Part shown: in pieces, positions 14,072 to 20,393 of the stretch | Layout: each line of letters begins with the position of its first letter | How positions within the stretch are numbered: position 1 is the stretch's first letter | Assembly: GCA_964533185.1 (NCBI GenBank) | Contig: CAZHLD010000040.1 | Coordinates: 1 to 25,549, forward strand | Reading direction: 5' to 3' | DNA from: CAZHLD01 sp964533185 | GTDB lineage: Bacteria; Acidobacteriota; Terriglobia; Acidiferrales; UBA7541 | DNA: 25,549 bases | Made by a program: the position numbers and the translations under genes | The notes under the pieces: model-generated | What the model was told of the DNA's origin: nothing | Seen by the model: the letters and a program-made list of their open reading frames with translations, nothing else | Database searches by the model: none

Positions 14072-14902
14072 ATGCTAACGGCGCGACATGTGATTTTCAC
14101 GGACCTGGATGGGACGCTGCTGGACCACCACAGCTATTCGTGGGCGGCGGCGGCGGAGGCGCTCGAAGAGATCGAGCGGCGGAGGGTGCCGCTGGTGTTT
14201 GTGACCAGCAAAACGCGGGCGGAAGTGGAGGTGCTACGGCAGAAGCTGGGGAACGCGCACCCGTTCGTCACCGAGAACGGTGGAGGCCTCTTCATCCCCA
14301 ACGGCTACTTCAACCAGCCCATGAACGGGAGCACGCGCGCGGGACACTACCATTGTTTCGCGCTGGGGAAACCGTACAGCGAGGTGGTGGCGGCGCTCGA
14401 GGAGGTTTCCCGGGAGACTGGGGCCGAGGTGGCGGGATTCCACGACATGAGCGTTCGTGAAGTGGCGGAGAACACAGGATTGAGTCCCCGCCAGGCGGAG
14501 TTGGCGCGCGAGCGCGAGTTCGATGAGCCGTTTTTTTTCGCGGGGGCAAGCGAGGCAGCAATCGATAGGTTTGTGGAGCTGGCGGGGCAGCGTGGTTTTC
14601 AGGTGACACGCGGGGGGCGCTTTTGGCACCTGTTTTCGGGAAGCGATAAAGGGAAGGCGGTGCGGCAGTTGATCGGGCTGTACCGCAAAGCCATGCAAGG
14701 GCGGGTGCGGACGGTGGGACTGGGCAATAGTGCCAATGACATCCCGCTGCTGACGGCGGTGGACCAAGCGGTGCTGCTGCCCGGGCCGGAGGGCGAGTTC
14801 GACGAGGATGCAACGGCCCGGTTGCGTAGCGTGAGGCGAGGGCCGGCGGCGGGGCCTGCTGGGTGGAATGACATTGTTTTGCACATTCTGGGAGGTCGAT
14901 AA
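14072..14902 (+). CDS. Glucosyl/mannosyl-3-phosphoglycerate phosphatase (HAD-IIB)
   Basis: A 276-aa HAD phosphatase of the MpgP/GpgP group, which removes phosphate from glycosyl-3-phosphoglycerate. Motif I is VIFTDLDGTLLD (nucleophile Asp11, acid/base Asp13), motif II is VTSKTRAE (Ser46), and PFVTENGGGLFIP (64-76) is the MPGP-type substrate loop. REREFDEPFFF (147-157) is a family signature in the type-IIB cap. SDKGKAV has Lys193, and GLGNSANDIPLL has Asp223. GGGGAG precedes the ATG closely. It lies 127 nt after the membrane-protein gene, separated by a heptamer array, and probably belongs to the same transcription unit. The pairing with gpgS supports glucosylglycerate or a derivative as product. 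This is the gpgP/mpgP (or mggB) position; which sugar it acts on cannot be told from sequence. Confidence 0.88.
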   Translation: MLTARHVIFTDLDGTLLDHHSYSWAAAAEALEEIERRRVPLVFVTSKTRAEVEVLRQKLGNAHPFVTENGGGLFIPNGYFNQPMNGSTRAGHYHCFALGKPYSEVVAALEEVSRETGAEVAGFHDMSVREVAENTGLSPRQAELAREREFDEPFFFAGASEAAIDRFVELAGQRGFQVTRGGRFWHLFSGSDKGKAVRQLIGLYRKAMQGRVRTVGLGNSANDIPLLTAVDQAVLLPGPEGEFDEDATARLRSVRRGPAAGPAGWNDIVLHILGGR

Positions 14903-15086
14903 GCGCTAGGAGTGGCGGAAAAGAGAGAGAGTTTTCCTGCGAGGAGGGCCCAAGGGAATAAGGTGGCGCTGGCGAGGTTCACAGATCATTTGAATGAAAG
15001 GACTTAGGACTGGGCAGGCTGGGTAAGAGAGTTGGTATGGGGATTGCGCTTTAGATTGTGCCGCGCATGGATCGTCCCTCCGGGCG

Positions 15087-15155
15087 CTGGCAGATGACGT
15101 ACGCAAAGCAGGCCGTTGCTGGCGGCCTGACCTGAAGCGTGCGCGCGCCAGGAGG
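15087..15155 (+). promoter_or_regulatory. Structured 5' leader of the 58-aa membrane protein gene
   Basis: Three nested helices can form: CTGGC (15087-15091) with GCCAG (15147-15151), ACGC (15101-15104) with GCGT (15137-15140), and AGGCCG (15110-15115) with CGGCCT (15123-15128). The outer helix takes in the first bases of the ribosome-binding site AGGAGG (15150-15155), so folding could gate translation. No known riboswitch class is matched. Confidence 0.4.
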
Positions 15156-15162
15156 ATTGACC

Positions 15163-15339
15163 ATGCGGCTTCTCCGTCGCCTTTCCATTCCCGCAAGCGA
15201 ATCGCAAATGGCCGTGGCACTGTGCCTCTGCGCCGTGATGATGAGCCTGATGCTGTGGGCCATCCTGTGGCAGTCGGACGTGATTACCTACCAGCAAGAC
15301 GTGATCCGCTGGATGTGGACAGCGCGGTTCGGCGGGTAA
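15163..15339 (+). CDS. Small single-pass membrane protein (58 aa)
   Basis: ATG 15163 follows a perfect AGGAGG at 7-nt spacing, and the gene ends in a strong terminator, so this short frame is very likely real. The protein begins MRLLRRLSIPASE, has one hydrophobic helix at about residues 19-38 (VALCLCAVMMSLMLWAILW), and ends YQQDVIRWMWTARFGG. I do not recognise a family. It stands alone between the phosphatase gene and a Spy-like gene. The upstream frame is open to 15139, but that ATG lacks a ribosome-binding site. It could be a small regulatory or accessory membrane subunit. Confidence 0.7.
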   Translation: MRLLRRLSIPASESQMAVALCLCAVMMSLMLWAILWQSDVITYQQDVIRWMWTARFGG

Positions 15340-15386
15340 GACGCGCGCCCGCGCGAATTCTCTATTCCTTCCCTCTCACAATTCTG

Positions 15387-15424
15387 CCGTCGCAACCTGA
15401 ACAGGTTGCGGCGGACGTGTTTTT
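15387..15424 (+). terminator. Rho-independent terminator after the 58-aa gene
   Basis: A 13-bp stem with one G-U pair (15387-15399 with 15402-15414) and an AA apex, core CGCAACCTG/CAGGTTGCG. It is followed by ACGTGTTTTT. Confidence 0.8.
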
Positions 15425-15506
15425 GCGCGAGACGCGGCGGCGCAACTTTTCGCCCGGGTGCGGGTTGGATGCATGGGGAAGATGTCGCTAGAGACTCGGA
15501 GGAGTT

Positions 15507-16088
15507 ATGAAGTCACTGAAGAAAAAGTTTCTGGTCGGAGTACTGACGTTGGCCACCAGCCCGCTGGGGCTGCTGGGGCAGGGTGCTCCGGAACAGGGCG
15601 CACCGGCCGGACCGGGGCCGCAAGGGCGTCCAGAGATGCGGCGCGACCGAGACGACCGGCGCTGGGAGAACCGGCGGCGACATCATCGCGGCAAGATGCG
15701 CCATCACCGGCGGCAGCGCGGGCGCGGCGTGGCGATGATCCTGCGCAACCCAACGCTGCGCGAGCGAGTTGGAATCAGCGCGGAACAGGCGGCCAAAATT
15801 CAAGGCCAGCAGGCAGCGTTTGCGAAGTCGCGGGTGCGCGACCGCGCCGACCTGCGCGTGAAGCAGATGGACCTGCGGCAGTTGATGGCCGCGGAGAAAC
15901 CGGACCGGGCGGCAATTGACAAGAAGCTGCGCGAGATCAGCGAAGTGCGGCTGGCGGCGCAGCAGTTGGCGGTGGAGCACCGGCTGGCGATGCGCGAGGC
16001 AATCACGCCGGAACAGAAAGAAAAGATGAAGCAACTGTTCCGCGAACGGATGCGAGATGGCCGCGAGGGCAGACCGCCCGCGGCGTGA
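15507..16088 (+). CDS. Periplasmic Spy/CpxP-like protein
   Basis: A 193-aa protein from ATG 15507 with ribosome-binding site GGAGGAG. Residues 1-25 are a signal peptide (MKSLKKKFLVGVLTLATSP...GLLGQ). A strongly basic Arg/His-rich segment follows (RRDRDDRRWENRRRHHRGK, 45-63, and more to 73). Residues 80-190 are all-helical, with VGISAEQAAKIQGQ and ITPEQKEKMKQLFRERM; the second is an LTxxQ-type motif. Spy/CpxP proteins are periplasmic ATP-independent chaperones or stress regulators. The Arg/His-rich linker could bind metal or polyanions, which is speculative. The gene has its own terminator. Confidence 0.8.
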   Translation: MKSLKKKFLVGVLTLATSPLGLLGQGAPEQGAPAGPGPQGRPEMRRDRDDRRWENRRRHHRGKMRHHRRQRGRGVAMILRNPTLRERVGISAEQAAKIQGQQAAFAKSRVRDRADLRVKQMDLRQLMAAEKPDRAAIDKKLREISEVRLAAQQLAVEHRLAMREAITPEQKEKMKQLFRERMRDGREGRPPAA

Positions 16089-16095
16089 AGAGAGC

Positions 16096-16116
16096 TGTCA
16101 GCTGTCAGCCTACAGC
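16096..16116 (+). repeat. Degenerate heptamer array D (three units)
   Basis: It starts 7 nt after the stop at 16088: TGTCAGC twice, then CTACAGC, in 7-nt phase. Confidence 0.55.
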
Positions 16117-16138
16117 AAGAGGAAGAATTGAAAGGAAT

Positions 16139-16170
16139 GGGGAGCCAGAGATGGCTCCCCGTTTTCTTTG
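16139..16170 (+). terminator. Rho-independent terminator after the Spy-like gene
   Basis: GGGGAGCC (16139-16146), loop AGAGAT, GGCTCCCC (16153-16160), followed by GTTTTCTTTGG. Confidence 0.75.
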
Positions 16171-16432
16171 GCTCGAAGAGGCCGGATTGAGTGAGGCAGG
16201 GGACCAGCAAGCGAATCGGGGAGCCTGGCAGCTCCCCGATTGGCCACTTTGGTCAGTGCCGCCGTGGCGTCGTGAAGGCGTCGCGGGCGGCGCGCACCGC
16301 AAGAGCGGTGTGATCAAGTTTGGTGCAGTTCTAAGCCCGGTGGAGTCATGCTCCCTCCGAACCAAGACTTTCAATTCCCTTCTACTCCCCGAAAAACGCG
16401 AATGCAAGAACAAAGTTGGAGAAAAAGAGGAT
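16171..16432. other. Gene-free stretch with hairpins
   Basis: The 412 nt between the Spy-like stop (16088) and the methyltransferase stop (16501) hold no credible gene. Besides the terminator and heptamer arrays there is a perfect 11-bp hairpin (16214-16224 with 16231-16241, loop CTGGCA) sharing the GGGGAGC/GCTCCCC core of the preceding terminator. A CACCGC-AAGA-GCGGTG hairpin (16295-16310) lies next to it. TTGGT (16320-16324) can pair with ACCAA (16361-16365) around a small GGAG/CTCC stem. An unknown structured RNA is possible but unproven. Confidence 0.4.
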
Positions 16433-16467
16433 TGGCGTTGTCCGTTTTCCGTTGTCCGTAATCCGTT
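16433..16467 (+). repeat. Degenerate heptamer array E (five units, NTCCGTN type)
   Basis: TGGCGTT, GTCCGTT, TTCCGTT, GTCCGTA and ATCCGTT in continuous 7-nt phase. It ends 33 nt from the 3' end of the minus-strand methyltransferase gene. Confidence 0.75.
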
Positions 16468-16500
16468 TCGGAGGGAAACAGGGTGGCAAAAGTTCAGGGG

Positions 16501-17223
16501 TTACTTGAGGAAGAGGCCTTCGCGGATTTGATCGCGGCCGACGAAGGTCTTGGAGCTGTGGAAACGACTGAAAAGGTTCAAGATGTCGCGGTTCTGGAAG
16601 ACACGGTCCACGGTAAAGAGGGGCGGCGAGAAAACCATTTCGAAGTTCTGCTGATCGAGGACGCGGTAGCGGTAAAAGGTCTCGGGGCGGCGACTGTGGA
16701 AGAGGGCCAGGATGGCTCCTCCGGGACGCAGCAGGTCGGTGAGCCGGCCAACGACGCGGGAGACCATGGCGGGATCGAGGTAATCGAGCAGGTCCCAGGC
16801 CAGGACAGCGTCGAAGGTGTGATCGGGGTACTGGAAGGTGGAGCTCAGGAAACGCTCGGCGCGGGCCGGAGGGGAGAACTCGACGGTTTGGTCGCCCAAT
16901 GCGAGAGCGCGGAAGCGCTCCTCATCGGCGCGGAGAAAATCTTTCCAGGAAAAGAGCAGGTCGTCGGTGTAAACCTTGAAGCCGCGCTCGATGAAAAAAG
17001 TGACGGTGGTCTGCCAGACGGGACCCAGGTCGAGCAGGCTACCGTGGCTCAGGTCTCCAAGGTGTCCGACGAAGTCTTTGAGGCCGTTGGACTGGCGGCC
17101 GCCGCGGGGGGCGGTGACGGGCCCGGGGGCGGCGACCTGGGCAACGCGCATACCGGCGGCGCCGCCGATCTGCGGGGACAGAGCGCGGTCGGGAGTGCCA
17201 CGAAGCTTCTGAAACAAAGCCAT
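16501..17223 (-). CDS. Class I SAM-dependent methyltransferase
   Basis: A 240-aa protein from ATG 17223. Residues 60-90 (GSLLDLGPVWQTTVTFFIERGFKVYTDDLL) are a Rossmann motif I and following strand, although the usual GxGxG is reduced to LDLGPVWQ. FDAVLAWDLLDYLDPAMVSRVV is the strand-4/motif II region, and DLLRPGGAILALFH is motif III. The C-terminus carries further beta strands. The substrate is unknown. It starts 5 nt after the bactofilin stop, so both are co-transcribed from the bactofilin promoter. The N-terminal 45 residues are Gly/Pro/Arg-rich and probably disordered. Confidence 0.8.
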   Translation of the reverse strand: MALFQKLRGTPDRALSPQIGGAAGMRVAQVAAPGPVTAPRGGRQSNGLKDFVGHLGDLSHGSLLDLGPVWQTTVTFFIERGFKVYTDDLLFSWKDFLRADEERFRALALGDQTVEFSPPARAERFLSSTFQYPDHTFDAVLAWDLLDYLDPAMVSRVVGRLTDLLRPGGAILALFHSRRPETFYRYRVLDQQNFEMVFSPPLFTVDRVFQNRDILNLFSRFHSSKTFVGRDQIREGLFLK

Positions 17224-17228
17224 GCTGC

Positions 17229-17753
17229 CTACGAGTGTGCGTCTTTTGCGTGAACAGGAACCGGACTGGCGGGTTCCGAAGCAGTGACGTCGACGGCGGG
17301 TCGAGACGCGCGCGGCTCTTCGGCGCGCACCACGTCCACCTGACCGCTAAAGACAGCTCCCTCTTCGATGACGATGCGACGAGTGACGACGTTGCCACTG
17401 ACCTGGCCGGTCTGGCCGATGACCACGCGCTCGCGCCCGCGCAAGCCACCCTTGACCCGGCCGCGAACAATGATCTCGGCCGCTTCGATATCGGCGGTGA
17501 CGCGGCCGCTCGAGCCGACGCTGACCTTGCCGTCAGTGATCGCGACTTTGCCGTTGACCTCGCCCTCGATGAGGAGATCTTCGCTGCCGGTGACCTCACC
17601 TTTGATCGAGATGGCTTTGCTGATGACGCCGCCAGGGGCAGCAACGGGTGGCGGTGGAACGACCGGCGCAGGCCGGGGCAGTTCCGGAACGGGATGTACC
17701 ACAAGATCCGCTGAAGGGAGAACGGGATTGTGTTCCTCTTGCTTACGCCACAC
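17229..17753 (-). CDS. Bactofilin
   Basis: A 174-aa cytoskeletal polymer-forming protein. The start is GTG 17753, behind a perfect AGGAGG with 5-nt spacing and downstream of a good promoter; longer frames upstream run through the promoter. The proline-rich tail (24-42, PELPRPAPVVPPPPVAAPG) is followed by a right-handed beta-helix core of repeated short strands: ISIKGEVTGSEDLLIEGEV, GKVAITDGKVSVGSSGRV, TADIEAAEIIVRGRVKGGL, RERVVIGQTGQVSG, RIVIEEGAVFSGQVDV (about 45-142). Bactofilins assemble without nucleotide into filaments that position cell-wall or signalling proteins. A methyltransferase gene follows at 5 nt. Confidence 0.92.
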   Translation of the reverse strand: MWRKQEEHNPVLPSADLVVHPVPELPRPAPVVPPPPVAAPGGVISKAISIKGEVTGSEDLLIEGEVNGKVAITDGKVSVGSSGRVTADIEAAEIIVRGRVKGGLRGRERVVIGQTGQVSGNVVTRRIVIEEGAVFSGQVDVVRAEEPRASRPAVDVTASEPASPVPVHAKDAHS

Positions 17754-17832
17754 AGGAACCTCCTGGGAAGCTCTGCCTGAGCAACGGCTTGGGCCCACGC
17801 ACCAAGCGGCTCGGGAAGGGCGGCTGTGCCCG

Positions 17833-17861
17833 ACTATAGTATAGGTGTGAAAAACTGTAAA
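17833..17861 (-). promoter_or_regulatory. Promoter of the bactofilin-methyltransferase operon
   Basis: On the minus strand TTTACA (plus 17856-17861), 17-nt spacer, TATAGT (plus 17833-17838). The predicted start is near 17826, giving a leader of about 70 nt with a normal AGGAGG site. Confidence 0.65.
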
Positions 17862-17866
17862 CCGAA

Positions 17867-17920
17867 AATATGAAAAAGTCTGCACAGCGGGTGCCGGGGA
17901 AGGAACCCCTGAAGGTGCAG
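17867..17920 (-). terminator. Terminator after the DUF218 gene
   Basis: On the minus strand CTGCAC pairs with GTGCAG (plus 17880-17885 and 17915-17920) outside an inner GGGG/CCCC stem. This is followed by ACTTTTTCATATTTT. It lies between the DUF218 stop (17930) and the bactofilin promoter. Confidence 0.6.
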
Positions 17921-17929
17921 GGTTAGGTT

Positions 17930-18616
17930 TCAGTGTGTCAGGGCGGAGGCTGTGGAAAACCGCAGAGCGGCGGGCGGAGCGTGCTCGTCGAGGCCGCGTA
18001 ACTCCCAAAGAGTGATAAGCATACCAGCCCATTCGTAGAGGAAGAGCTTTTGGCCGCGGTGCGTGTGCCACCAGGTGGCGGGATCGAAATCGTGGTCGGG
18101 CGCGGAGACGACGCAAACCTGCACCGAGGCAGGAAGGACGCGGCGGAAGATGTAGCGGGAGCGGCGGGTGTGGTGGTTGGAAGTGACGATAAGAACGCGC
18201 TCCCAGCCGCGCTCGGCCACAAGGCGTCGGATGGCTTGTGCTTCCTCGTGAGTGTTCTGCGCGGTGTGGGAAAAACGGATAAGCGACTCGGACGGAACGC
18301 CACGTTCGGAAAGATCCTTGTAGGTGAGGTCGGCCTCACTGGCGTAGGAACGCAAGGGGGGTCCGCTGGCCACAACGCGCGGGGCCCAGCGTCCGCGATA
18401 GAGCTCGGCGGCGCGGGCGGCGCGATCTGCGTGGAGGTTATCGCCACCGAGGACGATGAGGACGTCGGACGGCTGCATGGGGTCTTCGACGATGAGGAGC
18501 TCGCCAGCGAACTGCAGGATAGGACGGCGAACCAGGTAGAGGACAAGAAGCAGGGCGAGAAACACAATCAGCACAAGGAGACGGAAGAAAACGCCGCCGT
18601 GCTGGGAGGGACTCAT
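17930..18616 (-). CDS. DUF218 (YdcF/ElyC/SanA-like) membrane-anchored protein
   Basis: A 228-aa protein. One N-terminal membrane helix (residues 10-30, FFRLLVLIVFLALLLVLYLV) is followed by the DUF218 domain. The markers are DVLIVLGGDN (51-60), RAARAAELYRGRWAPRVVASGPP, the conserved acidic/His residues in FSHTAQNTHEEAQAIRRLV, and VLIVTSNHHTRRSRYIFRRVLP. Members with this topology (ElyC, SanA) affect envelope integrity and possibly lipid-carrier-linked polysaccharide steps; the biochemical activity is not established. Its ATG overlaps the galT stop as ATGA (18613-18616), so translation is coupled to the galT-like gene upstream. Confidence 0.87.
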   Translation of the reverse strand: MSPSQHGGVFFRLLVLIVFLALLLVLYLVRRPILQFAGELLIVEDPMQPSDVLIVLGGDNLHADRAARAAELYRGRWAPRVVASGPPLRSYASEADLTYKDLSERGVPSESLIRFSHTAQNTHEEAQAIRRLVAERGWERVLIVTSNHHTRRSRYIFRRVLPASVQVCVVSAPDHDFDPATWWHTHRGQKLFLYEWAGMLITLWELRGLDEHAPPAALRFSTASALTH

Positions 18617-19590
18617 GTGGGGTCCGTCTGGCGGAGTTTCTCGGCCGCCTGCTCGGGGAGCAGGGCGTTGTAATAGACTTCTTTAATGCTGTAGGACTTG
18701 CTGCGGGACTGGAGGATGGGCAGGATTTCGATGTGCCAGTGGTAGTCCTCAGCGATGGTCTTCCAGTATTCGCTGAACTCGCCCTTGGCGATGAGCGTAT
18801 TGGGAGCGGTGTGCACGACCATGTGGTAGGCCGGGGCGATGCGGGCCAGGCGGCGAAGAAGGCGGCCGAGCAGCGCGGCCAAGTTCAAACGAACAGCGCC
18901 CTGGTGGGGCGATTCGAAACGGTGATTGTGTCGGCGGGGGAGCACCCAGGTCTCGAAGGGAACGCGGGAGGCGTAGGGGCACAGGGCGACGTAATCGCCC
19001 TGGTTATCCACGATGCGGTTGCCGCGGCGCTCTTCCTGGCGGACGATGTCGCAGAAGACGCAGCGCTCCTTCTGGAGAAACCAATCACGGGTCGCGCGGA
19101 GCTCGTAGGCAATGCGGCGAGGGACAAAGGTGGTGGCGGTAAGCTGGGAATGGGCGTGCGGCCAATCCTCGCCGGCCTGCGCGCCCTGGTTCTTGAAGAC
19201 GGCGACGTACTTGAAGCGCGGGTCGCGCTTGAGGTCGAGAATACGCAGGGAAAAGGCGGCCAGAACGGCATCAATGTGATCGTCGGAGAGGCGCGCCAGC
19301 GGCGTTTCGTGGGCGGGCGTTTCGACGATGATTTCATGGGCGCCGACCAGGCGCATGCGGTCGTAAATGCCGTCGGCGGAGCGGGCGGGCTCGCCTTCGA
19401 TGTGGTAAAGCGGGCTGAGATGGGGCAAGACGCGAACCTGCCAAGGACCCTGCGGCGGCAAAGTCAGCATGGTGCGCTGGTTGGCTTCGTGTCCGGGGCA
19501 GAGGGGGCAACCCTCAGCGGGCTGCAGGGCTTCCTCGGGAGCGCCGACGACCACCCAACTGCGGGTGATGGGGTCCTTACGAAGTTCCAT
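18613..19590 (-). CDS. galT: Galactose-1-phosphate uridylyltransferase-like HIT-superfamily protein
   Basis: A 325-aa protein from ATG 19590; translation upstream is open but not GalT-like. GalT swaps UMP between UDP-glucose and galactose-1-phosphate in the Leloir pathway. The protein opens with MELRKDPITRSWVVV, typical of the family. It carries CPLCPGHE (zinc ligands Cys28, Cys31), FKNQGAQAGEDWPHAHSQL with the active-site HxHxQ (His145, His147, Gln149), a second CVFC (177-180) and NHRFESP. The canonical HPHxQ has Ala for Pro here, as in some short GalT relatives that use other nucleotidyl donors, so UDP-hexose specificity is likely but not certain. Its promoter is at 19631-19659, and the 5' leader of about 34 nt has no clear ribosome-binding site. 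Confidence 0.87.
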   Translation of the reverse strand: MELRKDPITRSWVVVGAPEEALQPAEGCPLCPGHEANQRTMLTLPPQGPWQVRVLPHLSPLYHIEGEPARSADGIYDRMRLVGAHEIIVETPAHETPLARLSDDHIDAVLAAFSLRILDLKRDPRFKYVAVFKNQGAQAGEDWPHAHSQLTATTFVPRRIAYELRATRDWFLQKERCVFCDIVRQEERRGNRIVDNQGDYVALCPYASRVPFETWVLPRRHNHRFESPHQGAVRLNLAALLGRLLRRLARIAPAYHMVVHTAPNTLIAKGEFSEYWKTIAEDYHWHIEILPILQSRSKSYSIKEVYYNALLPEQAAEKLRQTDPT

Positions 19591-19630
19591 GATAGGTGAA
19601 CGCCAGAGGAATGCGCATAGGCCGGGCGAA

Positions 19631-19659
19631 ATTATGCCGAAGGGAGGAGCGGCCTGCAA
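19631..19659 (-). promoter_or_regulatory. Promoter of galT-DUF218
   Basis: On the minus strand TTGCAG (plus 19654-19659), 17-nt spacer, CATAAT (plus 19631-19636). Confidence 0.5.
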
Positions 19660-19680
19660 GGGCAAGCGAGCAGGGCCGTG

Positions 19681-20136
19681 TCAACGGACGTAACGGGCCG
19701 GAGTGGGGCCCTCCTCAAGGCGGTGGCGGTCCCAGATGGCGCCCTCGCGGGAGTAGCTGGCCATTTCGAAGTCTTGGGTAAGCTCGAGGCAGTCAGTGGG
19801 GCAGGCGTCTTCGCAAAGGCCGCAGAACATGCAGCGGGAGGTGTCGTAGGTGAAGAAGGTGAGGACCTTGCGGCGAGTGGCGTCGTCGCGCTGCCAGCCG
19901 ACCACGATGAGATTTTCCGGGCAGGCGAGAGCACAAAGGTTGCAGGCGATGCAAAGCGTCTCGCCGGACTCGGGGTTGTTGTTCAGGCGCGGGGCGCCAC
20001 GGTAACGCTCGGCAACCATGGGGCGCTCGAGCGGGTACTGCTCAGTGTAGATTTTCTTCGGGTTTTGATAGCTGAAGGTGAGGGCGAGGCCCTTCAGAAA
20101 ATCAACCATGAAAATGCGGCGGAGAAGATCCTTCAT
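19681..20136 (-). CDS. nuoI: NADH-quinone oxidoreductase subunit I (lone nuoI)
   Basis: A 151-aa 8Fe ferredoxin-type subunit of complex I. It carries two [4Fe-4S] motifs, CIACNLCALACP (Cys62, 65, 68, 72) and CMFCGLCEDACP (Cys102, 105, 108, 112), which hold clusters N6a and N6b. YPLERPMVAERYRGAPRL (34-51) is the diagnostic NuoI N-terminal block. In complex I it relays electrons in the peripheral arm near NuoB. The other nuo genes are not beside it, since its neighbours are galT and a GNAT gene, so it is either displaced from an operon or an extra copy. ATG 20136 lies about 2 nt after the predicted transcription start. Confidence 0.93.
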   Translation of the reverse strand: MKDLLRRIFMVDFLKGLALTFSYQNPKKIYTEQYPLERPMVAERYRGAPRLNNNPESGETLCIACNLCALACPENLIVVGWQRDDATRRKVLTFFTYDTSRCMFCGLCEDACPTDCLELTQDFEMASYSREGAIWDRHRLEEGPTPARYVR

Positions 20137-20144
20137 ACGGTCGT

Positions 20145-20173
20145 AGTTTGCGGTGGGGGCGCGGAAATGTCAA
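20145..20173 (-). promoter_or_regulatory. Possible nuoI promoter, near-leaderless
   Basis: On the minus strand a perfect TTGACA (plus 20168-20173), 17 nt, then a weak CAAACT (plus 20145-20150). The start would fall about 2 nt before ATG 20136. Confidence 0.35.
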
Positions 20174-20205
20174 GACACAGCGGGAGAAGAAAAAGAAGGA
20201 TGGAA

Positions 20206-20279
20206 CCACAGATAAACATGGATAGACACGGAGAAGGAAAAATCGAAGAAACAAAGCAATAATGATGAACACAGAGGAA
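20206..20279. repeat. Decamer-periodic CACAGATAAA-type repeat
   Basis: CACAGATAAA, CATGGATAGA and CACGGAGAAG follow each other at exact 10-nt spacing (20207-20236). A fourth related unit, CACAGAGGAA, lies near 20270. It is AT-rich and purine-biased compared with the flanks. The 257-nt gap 20137-20393 holds no gene. Confidence 0.55.
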
Positions 20280-20351
20280 GGCGCGGCCGATTCTGTAGGA
20301 AAGCTGGAGGAGATTTAGATAGGAAGTTTCCGCAGAGCGAGATGAAGAAAA

Positions 20352-20374
20352 GCGGGAGCAAGCTCCCGCACTCC
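20352..20374. repeat. REP-like hairpin upstream of the GNAT gene
   Basis: GCGGGAGC (20352-20359), AA, GCTCCCGC (20362-20369), then ACTCC. It occupies the position where a -35 box would be expected for the promoter at 20379-20387. Confidence 0.55.
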
Positions 20375-20378
20375 AAAG

Positions 20379-20387
20379 TGGTAGAAT
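20379..20387 (+). promoter_or_regulatory. Extended -10 promoter of the GNAT gene, leaderless
   Basis: TGG directly precedes TAGAAT (20382-20387), which forms an extended -10. The expected +1 coincides with the A of ATG 20394. There is no -35 match and no ribosome-binding site. Confidence 0.45.
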
Positions 20388-20393
20388 TGCGGG

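Noticed and set aside
15095..15145. ACGCAAAGC resembles the core of the GEMM (cyclic dinucleotide) riboswitch.
   Set aside because: The GNRA tetraloop helix and its receptor, the AGGGCAAACC-like strand and the second paired domain are missing; only the nine bases match.
17754..18116. N-terminal extension of the bactofilin to 295 residues.
   Set aside because: It would cross a good promoter and the DUF218 terminator; GTG 17753 has a perfect AGGAGG.
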